Shown here piece after piece: positions 55,304 through 64,000 of a DNA stretch of 64,000 bases; positions within the stretch are counted from its first letter, which is position 1; each line of letters starts with the position of its first letter. The notes beneath the pieces were generated by a model that searched no databases, had not been told where the DNA came from, and saw only the letters and a program-made list of their open reading frames with translations. The position numbers and the translations under genes were made by a program. Origin of the DNA: Knufia peltigerae. Taxonomy: Eukaryota > Ascomycota > Eurotiomycetes > Chaetothyriales > Trichomeriaceae. The DNA lies in contig JAPDRN010000023.1 of the NCBI GenBank assembly GCA_030247855.1, positions 1 through 64,000 of the forward strand, written 5' to 3'.

Positions 55304-56068
55304 ATGTCTGCGGAAAAGACGTACAAGAATGACCCGATGGGCATCCAGCGAGGCGTCTACGGCCGCGACTGGTTCGGGAATATCGTATTCAGCGCCAGCC
55401 GCACCTTCACCGGTCCCGTGCAATACCTCCTGATCGGGGCGCATCCACTGGGGCGATACTTCGGCGTCCCTCCGCCCCCGACGGGAGGCTTCATCACTGT
55501 TCTCGGCCACACGGTGCCTCGTTACCAGGCCCTGGCCGCCCTCATGCCCACCTACCTCGCCGTCAAGCAGATCTTTTGGATCAACGTGCTTGCGCGCGAG
55601 AAACTGAGCAAGACCTTCCTCTGGTTCGCGGTCCCCGCGGGCATGGTCGTCGAGGTCGTCCACAGCCTCGCCTTCACCGCGGCGTCCAGGAATCCTCTGT
55701 TCTCCGACCGTGCATTCAACATCGGCCTGGCTCTGTTCGTGGCGGGAAATATCCTCGAACTCGTCGCCGATGTCCAGCTCGCTCTCCATCGCTGGAACCC
55801 CAAGAACCGGGGCAAGGTGTGCAAGACGGGTGTGTGGCGAATCACGAGGCAGATCAACTACACCGCCAACGTCATCTTCGGATTTGGTTATGCCATGGCG
55901 CTCGGCGGTCCCGTGTACGGAATGGTGACCACCGCGGCAACCTATGTCACAAACTTTTTGACAAACGCCGGTCCGTCCAAGGAGCACTATTGCCAAGAAA
56001 AGTACGGCGAGCAGTGGGACGAGTACAAGAAGGAGGTTCCGTATGTGTTGATTCCCTGGATCTACTGA
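55304..56068 (+). CDS. DUF1295 / ICMT-like multi-pass membrane protein
   Basis: A single exon encodes 254 residues. Hydrophobic segments suggest about five membrane spans (for example GGFITVLGHTVP, LWFAVPAGMVVEVVHSLAF, NIGLALFVAGNILELVAD and VYGMVTTAATYVTNFL). The C-terminal half (LHRWNPKNRGKVCKTGVWRITRQINY..., then EKYGEQWDEYKKEVPYVLIPWIY) matches the end of DUF1295/steroid-reductase-C/isoprenylcysteine methyltransferase-type proteins, where this tail binds cofactor. The cofactor (NADPH or S-adenosylmethionine) and substrate are not readable. The GC-rich codon use differs somewhat from the neighbours. A 387-codon antisense frame overlaps it and is considered a shadow. Confidence 0.72.
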   Translation: MSAEKTYKNDPMGIQRGVYGRDWFGNIVFSASRTFTGPVQYLLIGAHPLGRYFGVPPPPTGGFITVLGHTVPRYQALAALMPTYLAVKQIFWINVLAREKLSKTFLWFAVPAGMVVEVVHSLAFTAASRNPLFSDRAFNIGLALFVAGNILELVADVQLALHRWNPKNRGKVCKTGVWRITRQINYTANVIFGFGYAMALGGPVYGMVTTAATYVTNFLTNAGPSKEHYCQEKYGEQWDEYKKEVPYVLIPWIY

Positions 56069-56584
56069 GTCTTCTCTTTCATTGTTTTTTTTCCCAGTGG
56101 TTTTGGTACGGCTTATGCACACGGAAGTTTACCAGGCACAAAAGAACAATATACTCTTCCACCAGTACTGTATTTGTAGCTAGCGAGCCACTGAACAAGA
56201 TGTGGCATTGTTAAGCATGTATGGATGTGTGCTAGTAGAAGACCATGACTATCTAGCTCAAATCGTTCACGCAAACTACCTTACACGTGAGGTCTGTTTC
56301 AGGCGCAAACGGTGTCAGGTGTAGTATGGCATCAGTGAGACCCTATAGAGTAAAGTATAAAGGGCGAATGGTATTGTCGACGTCCCAATCTGTGCTGTCA
56401 ATGATCCAAACACGTGTGTAGGGCAGTCAACCACTATTGATAAGCGTCATGAAAGAATCGGAGGCGAACGTCGTGTCTACGAGGAAATATGTTTGCACAC
56501 AGGGTTCGTCTCAATGTCATCATTGAACGCTAGAACATGCTATCTAGTCTACTCTAACAACATCATTCGTCTCATCTGAGATCT
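56069..56584. other. Convergent intergenic region
   Basis: Lies between the stops of the DUF1295-like gene and zuotin. No gene or repeat was recognised. Confidence 0.5.
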
Positions 56585-58031
56585 TCACATGAAGACCTTG
56601 AGGTCGCTCTCCTTGAGCTTACCGGCGCCAACAAGGCCACCGGTAGCCTCTGAGAAGGCAACCTTGACCTTGCCAGCGTCCTTCCCGGCCACATTCAGCT
56701 TGGCAACAAGATCAGCAAGCTGATCTGGGTCTGCCACACCCAGGAACTTGTCGACATCGTCCAAGACTGCGTCGACTTCTTGAGCACTAGGCTCGGCAGC
56801 AGCAAAGTAATTGACGTCCTTGACACTGGCTCTGACGACACGCTTGTTCTTCTTGACCGCGTCCTTTGCCTTCTGCTTCTCCTTCTTGCCGGCCTCCTTC
56901 TCGACCTTGGCTTTCTCCTCAGCCTCCTTCTGGAGACGCTCGGCCTCTGCCTGGGCCTGGGCCTTCTCTTCAGCCTCTTTCTTCGCAGCGAGTTCCTTCT
57001 CAAGCTTCTTCTTGTTCTTCTGAGCATTCTTCTGTTGTCGGAACTTCTTGATACGTTCATCACCAGCCAGGCAGTCGTCAACCAGCTTTCTCAGTCTAGC
57101 AATATCTTCGGTCTTGCGCTTCTTGCGGGCGTTGGCATTCTTCTTCTCAATGTGTCGCTTGTGATCACGGCCTTCGTTGTCGTCCGGAACATCCTCATCA
57201 AGATACTCAAAAGTACGCCACGAGTCGAAGTTGTACCAGAAATCGTAAAAGTCATCGACCTCCTCTTGAGTGCTGTTATCATCGCCGAGCTTAGGAACAG
57301 GCTGCTTGTTGCTGAATCGTGCCTCGCTCTCGAAAACGGCGCTCCACTTCTTGTAGAATGCGGCTGGTTTGGACACCTCTTTCTTGGAAGGAGGATCAAC
57401 GTCAGCGGCCTCGTCGACGCTATCAAATTGTCTGCGCTTGACAGGATCGGTGAGCATTTCATGAGCCTTCTGAATGCACTTGAAGAAGCTATCGTTCTCT
57501 TCCTTGCCGGCAGCGGTCTTCTTGTCAGGGTGGTGCTTGAGAACCTTCTTGCGGTGGGCTTTCTTGATCTGCTCATCGGTGGCTTTGTAGCGGTACTTGC
57601 TGAGACCTAGGACAGCGTAATGGTCTTGGCCCTGTGTGGGAGGTTAGCTAGTTGTCACCTTTGTAACGTGAGATGAAAGTGAGCTTACCCTCCAATCCTT
57701 CGCATCACGGGCAAGCATCAATGGATCTTCAGGCTCGCTGATTTCGCCATCATCCTCGTCTTCAGTACGCTTTGCCTTAGCAGCGGCTTGGATTCTGTCA
57801 TCTTCGGAAAAGGTGCGGCCGTGAGCCTTGCGACGAGCCTATAAAAATCAGACACGGCACCATGATGATGTGATTGGATTTTCTTACATGAGCCAGGAAA
57901 GCAGCACCGTAGGGTTCGATCTTGCGGTGAACAGGTGGGCTCAGCGAAGCGATGGCGCGGAAGCTTGGGTTCTGCTCACTCTCGCCTTTCCAGTCGGCAG
58001 GAGGAGGGGGGATTGTTTCGACTTCGGCCAT
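56585..58031 (-). CDS. ZUO1: Zuotin (ribosome-associated J-domain chaperone)
   Basis: Three exons join in phase: 58031-57888, 57838-57689 and 57631-56585, giving 446 residues, the usual zuotin length. Zuotin pairs with the Hsp70 Ssz1 in the ribosome-associated complex and stimulates Ssb on nascent chains. N-terminal MAEVETIPPPPADW and EPYGAAFLAHARRKAHGRTF are typical of fungal zuotins. The J domain begins at residue 102 (HYAVLGLSKYRYKAT) with its HPD motif at 132-134. The zuotin homology domain (FYDFWYNFDSWRTFEYLDEDVPDD) follows. A long Lys/Glu/Ala-rich charged helix spans about 270-360, and a C-terminal helical bundle ends SDLKVFM. I chose ATG 58031 because it gives the family length; an in-frame extension upstream is discussed under findings. 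Confidence 0.95.
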
Positions 58032-58452
58032 GTCTGCAGGCTCGGGAGGAGGGGATTCAGGAAGAGGAATGAAGATAGGCTGGAACTCTTCTTTGATGAT
58101 CTCGAGACCTTTCTCTTTGAAGGCCCAATATAGCACTTCCTCAACGGTGAGCCCTTCTGCTTCTGCGAACTGAAAGTGAGTTAGCAACGACAGGGTCTTC
58201 CTTCATCACAAAATGGGAGAGGGAGAATTAATTTTCTTCGGTAGAACTTCGGATATCTAGCCGACTTACCTCCAAAAGCCAATCCATCTTGAACAGGTAT
58301 CTTAGCCGATGAGTGGTGCCAACGAGGTTTGATGAGTTGTGAGGAATGTTCATCATCACTGTCAACGAAGAGACAGCTAAAGAAACTTACTTGTGCACTT
58401 TTCTGTCGTCCCCTTACGGATTAGTGTGATCTCGGCGTCGTTTTGAGACATA
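58032..58452. other. Zuotin upstream region with in-frame open exons
   Basis: The zuotin frame stays open upstream to a splice acceptor just before 58169. A possible exon ends at 58270 and carries ATG 58287 (MDWLLE). A further minus-strand ATG at 58451 opens a short frame. It may be 5' UTR, uORFs or an N-terminal extension. Confidence 0.4.
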
Positions 58453-58835
58453 ATGGCTCTGGCAGCCTACAGGTTGGCGACTGCACACAACCTTGATCAG
58501 TGGACAGACGGCTAACCGAGACCAGACATCTCCTACGAGCGACACGGATTGCTTTTAATGGAGACTTCCATCTCCTCCATGCCGCACGAACCCAAGCACG
58601 AGCCGGCTTTGACAGCCTTAGCTCTCTTGACCCCAGTTCTCAAGAGGCGCTCAAAGGGATAGAACATGCCGAAGGTGTCGCTTCTGTGTTACGACACAAC
58701 ATTGTGCAAGGACAGAGAATAGAAGGCACCGATGCAATGAAACTCAACCTACACAAAGACATTGAGCGAGGCGATAACGATACTGTCAAAAATCCTCTGG
58801 GAAAGGGTGGCAAAGTGAAAGTGGGAGGCCTATGA
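58453..58835 (+). CDS. MZM1: MZM1-like LYR-motif complex III assembly factor
   Basis: Two exons join in phase: 58453-58472 and 58526-58835, giving 109 residues. Mzm1 (LYRM7) is a mitochondrial matrix chaperone for the Rieske iron-sulfur protein during complex III assembly. The protein starts MALAAYRHLLRATRIAFNGD, the LYR-family start in which the motif reads AYR. It continues with LHAARTQARAGFDSL, GVASVLRHNIVQG and a C-terminal LNLHKDIERGDNDTVK. The length and pattern match fungal Mzm1. The first exon has only 20 bases. The start codon lies one base from a minus-strand ATG of the zuotin upstream region, so the two transcription units are tightly back to back. Confidence 0.9.
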
Positions 58836-58947
58836 AAGAAGTTTTGTTTGACAATCTGATACGCTATGATGCTTGTTTGCCATCTTATCCGGTTCCCCAA
58901 CGCCATGCTCGAGATATAAAACAGCGCCTCGGCTTGGATCAATGCGA

Positions 58948-60066
58948 TCAATCACCCGCCATACTCGCATAGGATACCTCTTCCTGTCCAGGTGGAGCTG
59001 TGACAGTGAAGCTTGCGGTCTCTTCGTCTGAAGGGCCCTCGAGAGCTGGGGCACCTTCCCTACCGGAAATCCCTCGACTACTCGACTGAGGATTGGAAGT
59101 GCTTCCAGTTTGGCGCCCCTCCCTTGCCCACTCCATCCTCTGCTCCCGGTCGGCATTGTCGAGCGGCTTGGGCTTGCCCCATCGGACACGCAGTGGACAT
59201 CCTTGAATTACAGCTTTCCCTTGACACTTTGCAGCAGCAGCTTCAGCACCATCCCTTGTCGCATAGTTGATGAAGGCACAATGAGCTCTGTGAGAGCAGA
59301 CAATCGATCTGATTTGACCGAAGGGTGTGAAAAAGGTTCGAATGGCGTGCTCTGGCAAGTCGTCTTCCACTCCGGTAACAAACAAGGAGGTGATATTAGG
59401 ATCTGCAGGCGGCAAATAATCCTCTGGCTGTGGAGGCCGTGCTGTGCCTGCAACACCTCGGCCGGCGCCTGCGCGAGGTCCGCGTTGTGTATTTCCGGCT
59501 TTCCTCGAATCAGATGTCCTTACTGGACCATATCCGCTCTTCTTCTGATCGGGTGGGTTTTCTGACGATCCTTCGGCTTCCAGTCGTCGCTGCTTCTTGT
59601 AATATGGCTCGCTTTTTGCTAGTCTTCTCAGTAGATCTCTAGCCTTCTCATCTGTCTTATCGTAAACCTCAACTGCGCCGCGACCCTCTTCCAGTTCTTT
59701 TTCATGTTCTTGCGCATAATATTCTCGATTGATGCCGGAGGAGGGTCCCGGAGCCACGAGTTTGAGAGCTGCATCTCGAACTTGGAGAGGTAGCCCAAAG
59801 GAGAGATCGAGCATGCAGCACTGACAACAATTTTTAAGCCGGGCGCAAGTGAGACATATATTTGTTCGCTTCGTTCTGGCCGTTCGATCGGCTTTCCATC
59901 GGAAAACAGTAAAAGGTCGCGTACAAATCTTGCACTCGGCGCCGTAATCTTCTTTTACCATTTGTACATATGGATTGTCAGGCAGGCAATTCTCGCAGAC
60001 GGATGGGAAGTCTGTAGTTTCCCAGCCTGACCGGTTCAAATCTTGCTTGATCTGTTTTGAAGCCAT
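58948..60066 (-). CDS. ECM2: Pre-mRNA splicing factor ECM2/SLT11 (RBM22-like)
   Basis: A single exon encodes 372 residues from ATG 60066. The factor is an NTC-related spliceosomal protein contacting U6 and U2 snRNA in the catalytic centre. The N-terminal Cys-rich region carries paired zinc-binding cysteines (SVCENCLPDN, CKICTRPFTVFRW, ICLTCARLKNCCQCC). The following helical segment GLPLQVRDAALKL is conserved in RBM22 proteins. A typical RRM covers about residues 230-305 (SLFVTGVEDDLPEHAIRTFF, AFINYATRDGAEAAAAKCQG and LRVRWGKPKPL). The tail is Ser/Glu-rich. An upstream open extension is not part of the conserved protein and is rejected as start. The gene is head-to-head with ERG6. Confidence 0.93.
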   Translation of the reverse strand: MASKQIKQDLNRSGWETTDFPSVCENCLPDNPYVQMVKEDYGAECKICTRPFTVFRWKADRTARTKRTNICLTCARLKNCCQCCMLDLSFGLPLQVRDAALKLVAPGPSSGINREYYAQEHEKELEEGRGAVEVYDKTDEKARDLLRRLAKSEPYYKKQRRLEAEGSSENPPDQKKSGYGPVRTSDSRKAGNTQRGPRAGAGRGVAGTARPPQPEDYLPPADPNITSLFVTGVEDDLPEHAIRTFFTPFGQIRSIVCSHRAHCAFINYATRDGAEAAAAKCQGKAVIQGCPLRVRWGKPKPLDNADREQRMEWAREGRQTGSTSNPQSSSRGISGREGAPALEGPSDEETASFTVTAPPGQEEVSYASMAGD

Positions 60067-60708
60067 GTTGAATGTCACGATGGTGATGAAGGCAAAACAA
60101 TTGGGGCAGTGGACAGACTGAAGACTGATTAATATTAAAACAAATGCCACCAAGTGACAAATGTTTCTGCATGGATGGAATGGCAGGTGGGAGAGACTAG
60201 GCTTGCCGGTTGAAAATTTGGCGACGTCAGTCAAGATCACGTGATCAAACAGAAAAGCGGCGACGATCCAAGACTCGTTTTCGTTTTCGTTTTCGCTTTA
60301 ATTCTCGCGCTCATCCTCCGTACTGGTTGTCGTTTTCGTTTTCGTACTCGTAGCCTGTGGTGCCACTCTCCGATTCCCCTGCCAAGCCAACATTGAATCT
60401 GGCCCAGTACAGCCAATCGATCCTTCAGAAGCGTGAGAGGCGTGCTGGGGAAATGCTCGTTTCCGTGTCGTCCCATTAAATTTTTGGCAGAGTGGAGAGA
60501 GAGGCTGCGCTACTTCTTCCCAAATCTACTGTACATACATACGTTCTCGAGTCGAAGGAGACGCACTCCTTTCAACATTGCCTCCTTCACAATTGGCTCA
60601 CTCCTGACCGCTTTTCGTTCTTTATTGTATTCAACTATACGTGTTTTCTACTCGTGGAACTCCTCAAGCCTTCCAAACAACCTCTTGCATCTTTCTCGCC
60701 ATCTCAAC
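60067..60708. promoter_or_regulatory. Divergent ECM2 / ERG6 promoter region with CGTTTT repeats
   Basis: 642 bp between start codons. It contains a CGTTTT hexamer repeat in two blocks (60276-60295 and 60331-60344). No sterol-response element was identified with certainty. Confidence 0.45.
60276..60344. repeat. CGTTTT hexanucleotide repeat blocks
   Basis: Two short tandem blocks of CGTTTT are separated by about 35 bases of mixed sequence, read directly. They are non-coding and lie in the ECM2/ERG6 promoter region. Confidence 0.75.
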
Positions 60709-61920
60709 ATGGCTCCTTCAGCGACTTCCCCTGTGGTGACTCTCGAGGCGGAGGACCACGCTCGCGATGCCGCCTTCCATAAGGCCCTTCATGGAAATTC
60801 CTCAGAGGCTAGGGGTGGCTTCATGGCTATGCGCAGCAAAGATAAAGATGCCCAAAAGGCTGCTGTAGACGAATACTTCAAGCATTGGGACGACAAGCTT
60901 GCTGAAACTGAGACCGAGGAAATTCGCAAGGCCAGAAGAGATGAATACGCCACCTTGACAAGACAGTAAGCATGGCCTTCGCGTTACAGCTGTAGGATGT
61001 TTTACTTACCTGTAAACAGTTATTACAATCTAGCCACCGACTTGTACGAGTATGGCTGGGGTACCTCCTTCCATTTCTGCCGATTCGCTGCGAAAGAGTC
61101 CTTCTATCAGGCTATCGCTCGACACGAGCATTACTTGGCCCTCAAGATGAATCTGCAAGAGAATGCTCGTGTTCTGGATGTCGGTTGTGGTGTTGGCGGG
61201 CCTGCTCGCGAAATGATCAGATTTACAGGGTGTAATGTGGTTGGTTTGAACAACAATGATTACCAGATCGCAAGATCCTTACGATATGCTCAAAAGGAGG
61301 GAATGGCAGACAAGTGGTCGGCTGTGAAGGGCGACTTCATGCAGATGTCGTTCCCGGAAAACAGTTTCGACGCAGTTTACGCCATCGAAGCCACCGTCCA
61401 TGCTCCAAGCCTCCAGGGAGTGTACGAGCAAATTTTCCGTGTCCTCAAGCCTGGCGGCGTTTTCGGCGTCTATGAATGGCTCATGACAGATGCCTATGAC
61501 AACGAGAACCCCAAGCACCGTGAGATCCGACTTGGAATCGAGCAAGGAAACGGAATTTCAAACATGGTCAAGGTGTCCGAAGCATTGGAAGCGATCAAAG
61601 CAGCTGGGTTCGAGCTTGAGCACCACGAGGACTTGGCGGAGAGACCCGATGCCACTCCATGGTACTACCCTCTTGCCGGAGATTGGCAATACTGCACAAG
61701 CCTTGGGGACCTGTTCACCATCGCAAGAATGACCTGGTGGGGACGTGGATTGGTACACAAATTCGTCGGCGTTGGCGAGAAGCTGAGGTTGATGCCTCAG
61801 GGAACACAGAAGACGGCCGACAGTCTCGCTCTCGGTGGGGACTGTTTGGCCGAAGGTGGAAGGCTGAAGTTGTTCACCCCTATGTATTTGATGGTTGCAC
61901 GGAAACCGCTCAATGCTTGA
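60709..61920 (+). CDS. ERG6: Sterol 24-C-methyltransferase
   Basis: Two exons join in phase: 60709-60965 and 61020-61920, giving 385 residues. Erg6 transfers a methyl group from S-adenosylmethionine to C24 of the sterol side chain on ER membranes and lipid droplets. It is the fungal-specific step in ergosterol synthesis. The aromatic sterol-binding motif is YEYGWG at residues 95-100. The SAM-binding motif I is VLDVGCGVGGPA (137-148). The acidic sterol motif is in DAVYAIEATVHAP, and GVFGVYEWLMTDAYD follows. The C-terminal sterol-methyltransferase domain ends in LFTPMYLMVARKPL. All catalytic motifs are intact and the length is typical. Confidence 0.97.
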
Positions 61921-63215
61921 AAGTGGTCCAGAATCGCGTTGACTGGGTAGATGGCGTTGCGAACAGGAATTTTGGCAAATAGAACATAAGTACCTAATTC
62001 GATGTACATACGGATACGAGTATCATCAACAAGAAAATTGCATTTCGTAGGTCTAGACCTGCTGGCTAACAACGGTATTGGCCAAGCGGTCAGTTACCAG
62101 CACCGCCACACAACGCCGCATGTGGTGACACAAAACAGGAAACGCGGTTCGGTATCTGCAGGCTGCTTCTCGTCAGGGTTGCAGCTTGCGTGGCCATCAA
62201 GTTCGCTATCAACACGAAAGATTGGGATGCGTAAGCACATAAATATCTCGACATGAGATACTGTATAGAATTGAAGATGACGCATAGATATGGACTATCA
62301 ACAATTTCGCCAGCCCTGAGAACCTGGAGTGCTTGTAGTGCTTGGATTCAACCCAAGGATTCGGCTCGTCTCGCAGGCCATTGTCTAACCAGGGGCTGAA
62401 ACAAGGCTTGCAGAGGCGGGCGAATAGCTTCAGCCTCTTGTTTTGGAATCATTCAGCGAAACGCAGACTCTCTCGCATCCCCTGAAGCCAGTATATGAAT
62501 GGCAAGACTGGTTTCACAGAGTCAGTCAAGGTAACACAAAAGCACTTGGCTCCTTTCTCTCAAAAAAAAACACCCAATACGTAGATATTATTTTCTTGAC
62601 GAAGGCATATGAGTACCTCAAGAGCCAGGAAGCTAGTTGCTCGGTTTTCGGAAATGGTACCGCTGAGCGTGGTTGTGATGGATGTTTAAGCCCTATATGG
62701 AGAACCAGCAGCCTACGATAGGCGCTGAAGCACAGGGCGTGTGGGCACCGTAGCCGGGGTGGCTCAAGCATTGACAGCACCAATGCCGCTTAATGGGGCC
62801 TTTTTCAGGCGTCCCTCACGCCCCCAAGTGACATGATTTGCTAATCTACAGCATTCAGCGGCTCATGGATCTACCAATGCATAGCGCCATCAGTGGTCTT
62901 CGCAACGCCGGCCGACAGTCCAACATCCATCTTCGTCATCGCACGTTCTTGAGTAGCTGATCGACTGGGCCATTTCCCAGTCTTTGTGACGAGTGAGCCG
63001 GCGACTCCTGGCACTAGCGAGACTCAGCCAACATCATCACCACGAACATCTCAGGCTGCGTTCTCAAGAGTACATAGTCGTCTCTTTTCCTGTTTCTACT
63101 CACTGTCACCATCTTCGCCCTTCTCCCTGCGTCGACCCATTGCTCTTCCTTCGCTCTTCCTTTACCTACGAACGGTCCTTTCCCTTCCAAATACCTACGT
63201 TTTCGGACCGCGACA
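61921..63215. other. Intergenic region of about 1.3 kb
   Basis: 3' side of ERG6 and promoter of the aspartic protease. No gene or repeat was recognised; ORFs seen here are short and featureless. Confidence 0.5.
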
Positions 63216-64000
63216 ATGGGCAAGCTTCTCGGCGCTGCCCTAGGCGCAGCAACTCTCCTCGCCTCCATTGCGCCAGCCGTAGGAAGTGCCACTCCAGGTG
63301 TTGTAGGCTTCAATTTTGAGAAGCGTCGGATAAATGCTCAAGAGGCGCCTCATCTTGCCCGACGACAGTCCAACACCGTCACAGCTGCCCTGACCAACGA
63401 AATTCTCCTGTACTTCATCAATGTTACCGTGGGTACGCCCGGTCAGCCTTTCTCTCTACAGCTCGATACCGGCTCCTCAGACATCTGGTTCCCAGCAATA
63501 AACGCAGATATTTGCGAACAAGGCATTGAGACATATTGTCCCTTTGGTGTGTACGACTATTCCAAGTCCTCGACCTACAAAGACCCCGGCCTGCCCGAGT
63601 TTCAAATCCAATATGTCGATGGTACCCAGATCTCCGGTGCCTACCTCTCCGATGTTCTCAATATTGGCTCGACCAAGCTTACAAATATGACCATGGCGGC
63701 GGCCTTGCAGGCCAATACTAGAGGCATTGGCATTATGGGTATTGGCTTTGACTCCGGTGAATCGGCCGCTGTGCAAGGAGAGTTCACATACCCCAATGTT
63801 ATCAGTGTCTTGAAGAATCAAGGCCACATCAATACCCTCTCATACTCCTTGTGGTTGGATGACCTGAAATCTAACACCGGGTCTATCCTTTTCGGCGGAG
63901 TTGACAGCAGCAAATATCATGGTGACATCATCGCTCTTCCAATTCAACCAGACTCCCAGACTGGAAACCTTACATCTTTCACCGTTGCCTGGACCGGCTT
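63216..64000 (+). CDS. Secreted aspartic protease (pepsin family A1), 3' end beyond window
   Basis: The frame is open from ATG 63216 to the window edge, so the gene is partial (261 codons seen, no stop). A signal peptide (GKLLGAALGAATLLASIAPAV) is followed by a propeptide with dibasic sites (EKRR, ARR) suited to a Kex2-like processing protease. The mature part begins near residue 62 (NEILLYFINVTVGTPGQPF). The first catalytic Asp is in LDTGSSDIW (Asp84). The flap-like segment is FQIQYVDGTQISGAYLSD, and GIMGIGFDSGE is the downstream hydrophobic-Gly pair. SILFGGVDSSKYHGDI is typical of the fungal yapsin/candidapepsin branch. The second catalytic motif lies beyond the window. A GPI signal cannot be checked. 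Confidence 0.9.
   Translation, partial: MGKLLGAALGAATLLASIAPAVGSATPGVVGFNFEKRRINAQEAPHLARRQSNTVTAALTNEILLYFINVTVGTPGQPFSLQLDTGSSDIWFPAINADICEQGIETYCPFGVYDYSKSSTYKDPGLPEFQIQYVDGTQISGAYLSDVLNIGSTKLTNMTMAAALQANTRGIGIMGIGFDSGESAAVQGEFTYPNVISVLKNQGHINTLSYSLWLDDLKSNTGSILFGGVDSSKYHGDIIALPIQPDSQTGNLTSFTVAWTG

Noticed and set aside
54959..56122. 387-codon minus-strand open frame
   Set aside because: It lies antisense to the DUF1295-like gene, whose GC-rich codons create it. It has no recognisable domain, while the plus strand has membrane segments and a family tail.
56780..57610. 276-codon plus-strand open frame with Leu-rich stretches
   Set aside because: Antisense to zuotin. The Leu-rich runs are the complement of its Lys/Glu-rich helix.
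1..64000. tRNA, rRNA, CRISPR arrays, intact transposons
   Set aside because: I looked for T-arm and anticodon patterns, spaced repeats, transposase motifs and long terminal repeats by eye and found none convincing. A tRNAscan-type or repeat search could still reveal some.

Overview
The window is nuclear DNA of a filamentous ascomycete (Pezizomycotina). Genes are dense, on both strands, and interrupted by short GT-AG introns of about 45-120 bp. The gene set is typically fungal: a chitin synthase activator with a CAAX tail, sterol C24-methyltransferase, fungal-type H2A ending in SQEL, a Zn2Cys6 regulator and a CBM1-linked cellulase. I cannot fix the genus. A Eurotiomycete or black-yeast-like source is only a guess. 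I rebuilt exon boundaries by hand from splice signals and from reading phase, which closes in every multi-exon model listed; the exact ends are nonetheless predictions.

Layout: 0.6-9.3 kb holds 5-oxoprolinase, a doubtful 96-residue gene and a four-exon PNUTS-like protein (TFIIS-N/LW domain plus CCCH finger), all on the minus strand. 10.3-19 kb holds SLY1 (plus), then SLD2, ribosomal protein L28 and the CHL1 helicase (minus). 20-27 kb holds the Skt5/Chs4-type chitin synthase activator (plus), a GT8-like glycosyltransferase (minus) and the E2 subunit KGD2 of 2-oxoglutarate dehydrogenase (minus). 27.7-36.3 kb holds the complex I LYR subunit NDUFB9, the divergent histone pair H2A/H2B, ATG4 and the G-patch protein SQS1. 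36.3-42.8 kb is gene-poor: a secreted CBM1-GH45-type cellulase, a DUF3431 membrane protein and at least one degenerate coding stretch.

42.8-50.1 kb is the most unusual part. An FAD aromatic hydroxylase, an extradiol (meta-cleavage) ring dioxygenase and a Zn2Cys6 transcription factor lie in tandem on the minus strand, like a small aromatic-catabolism cluster. 50-55 kb is sparse and contains an arrestin-like protein with a PPxY tail. 55.3-64 kb returns to housekeeping genes: a DUF1295/ICMT-like membrane protein, the ribosome-associated chaperone zuotin, the complex III assembly factor MZM1, splicing factor ECM2/SLT11, ERG6 and, cut by the window edge, a secreted aspartic protease.

Several gene pairs are head-to-head and could share promoters: H2A/H2B, KGD2/NDUFB9, ATG4/SQS1, ECM2/ERG6 and zuotin/MZM1. 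I saw no tRNA, rRNA, CRISPR array or intact transposon by eye.
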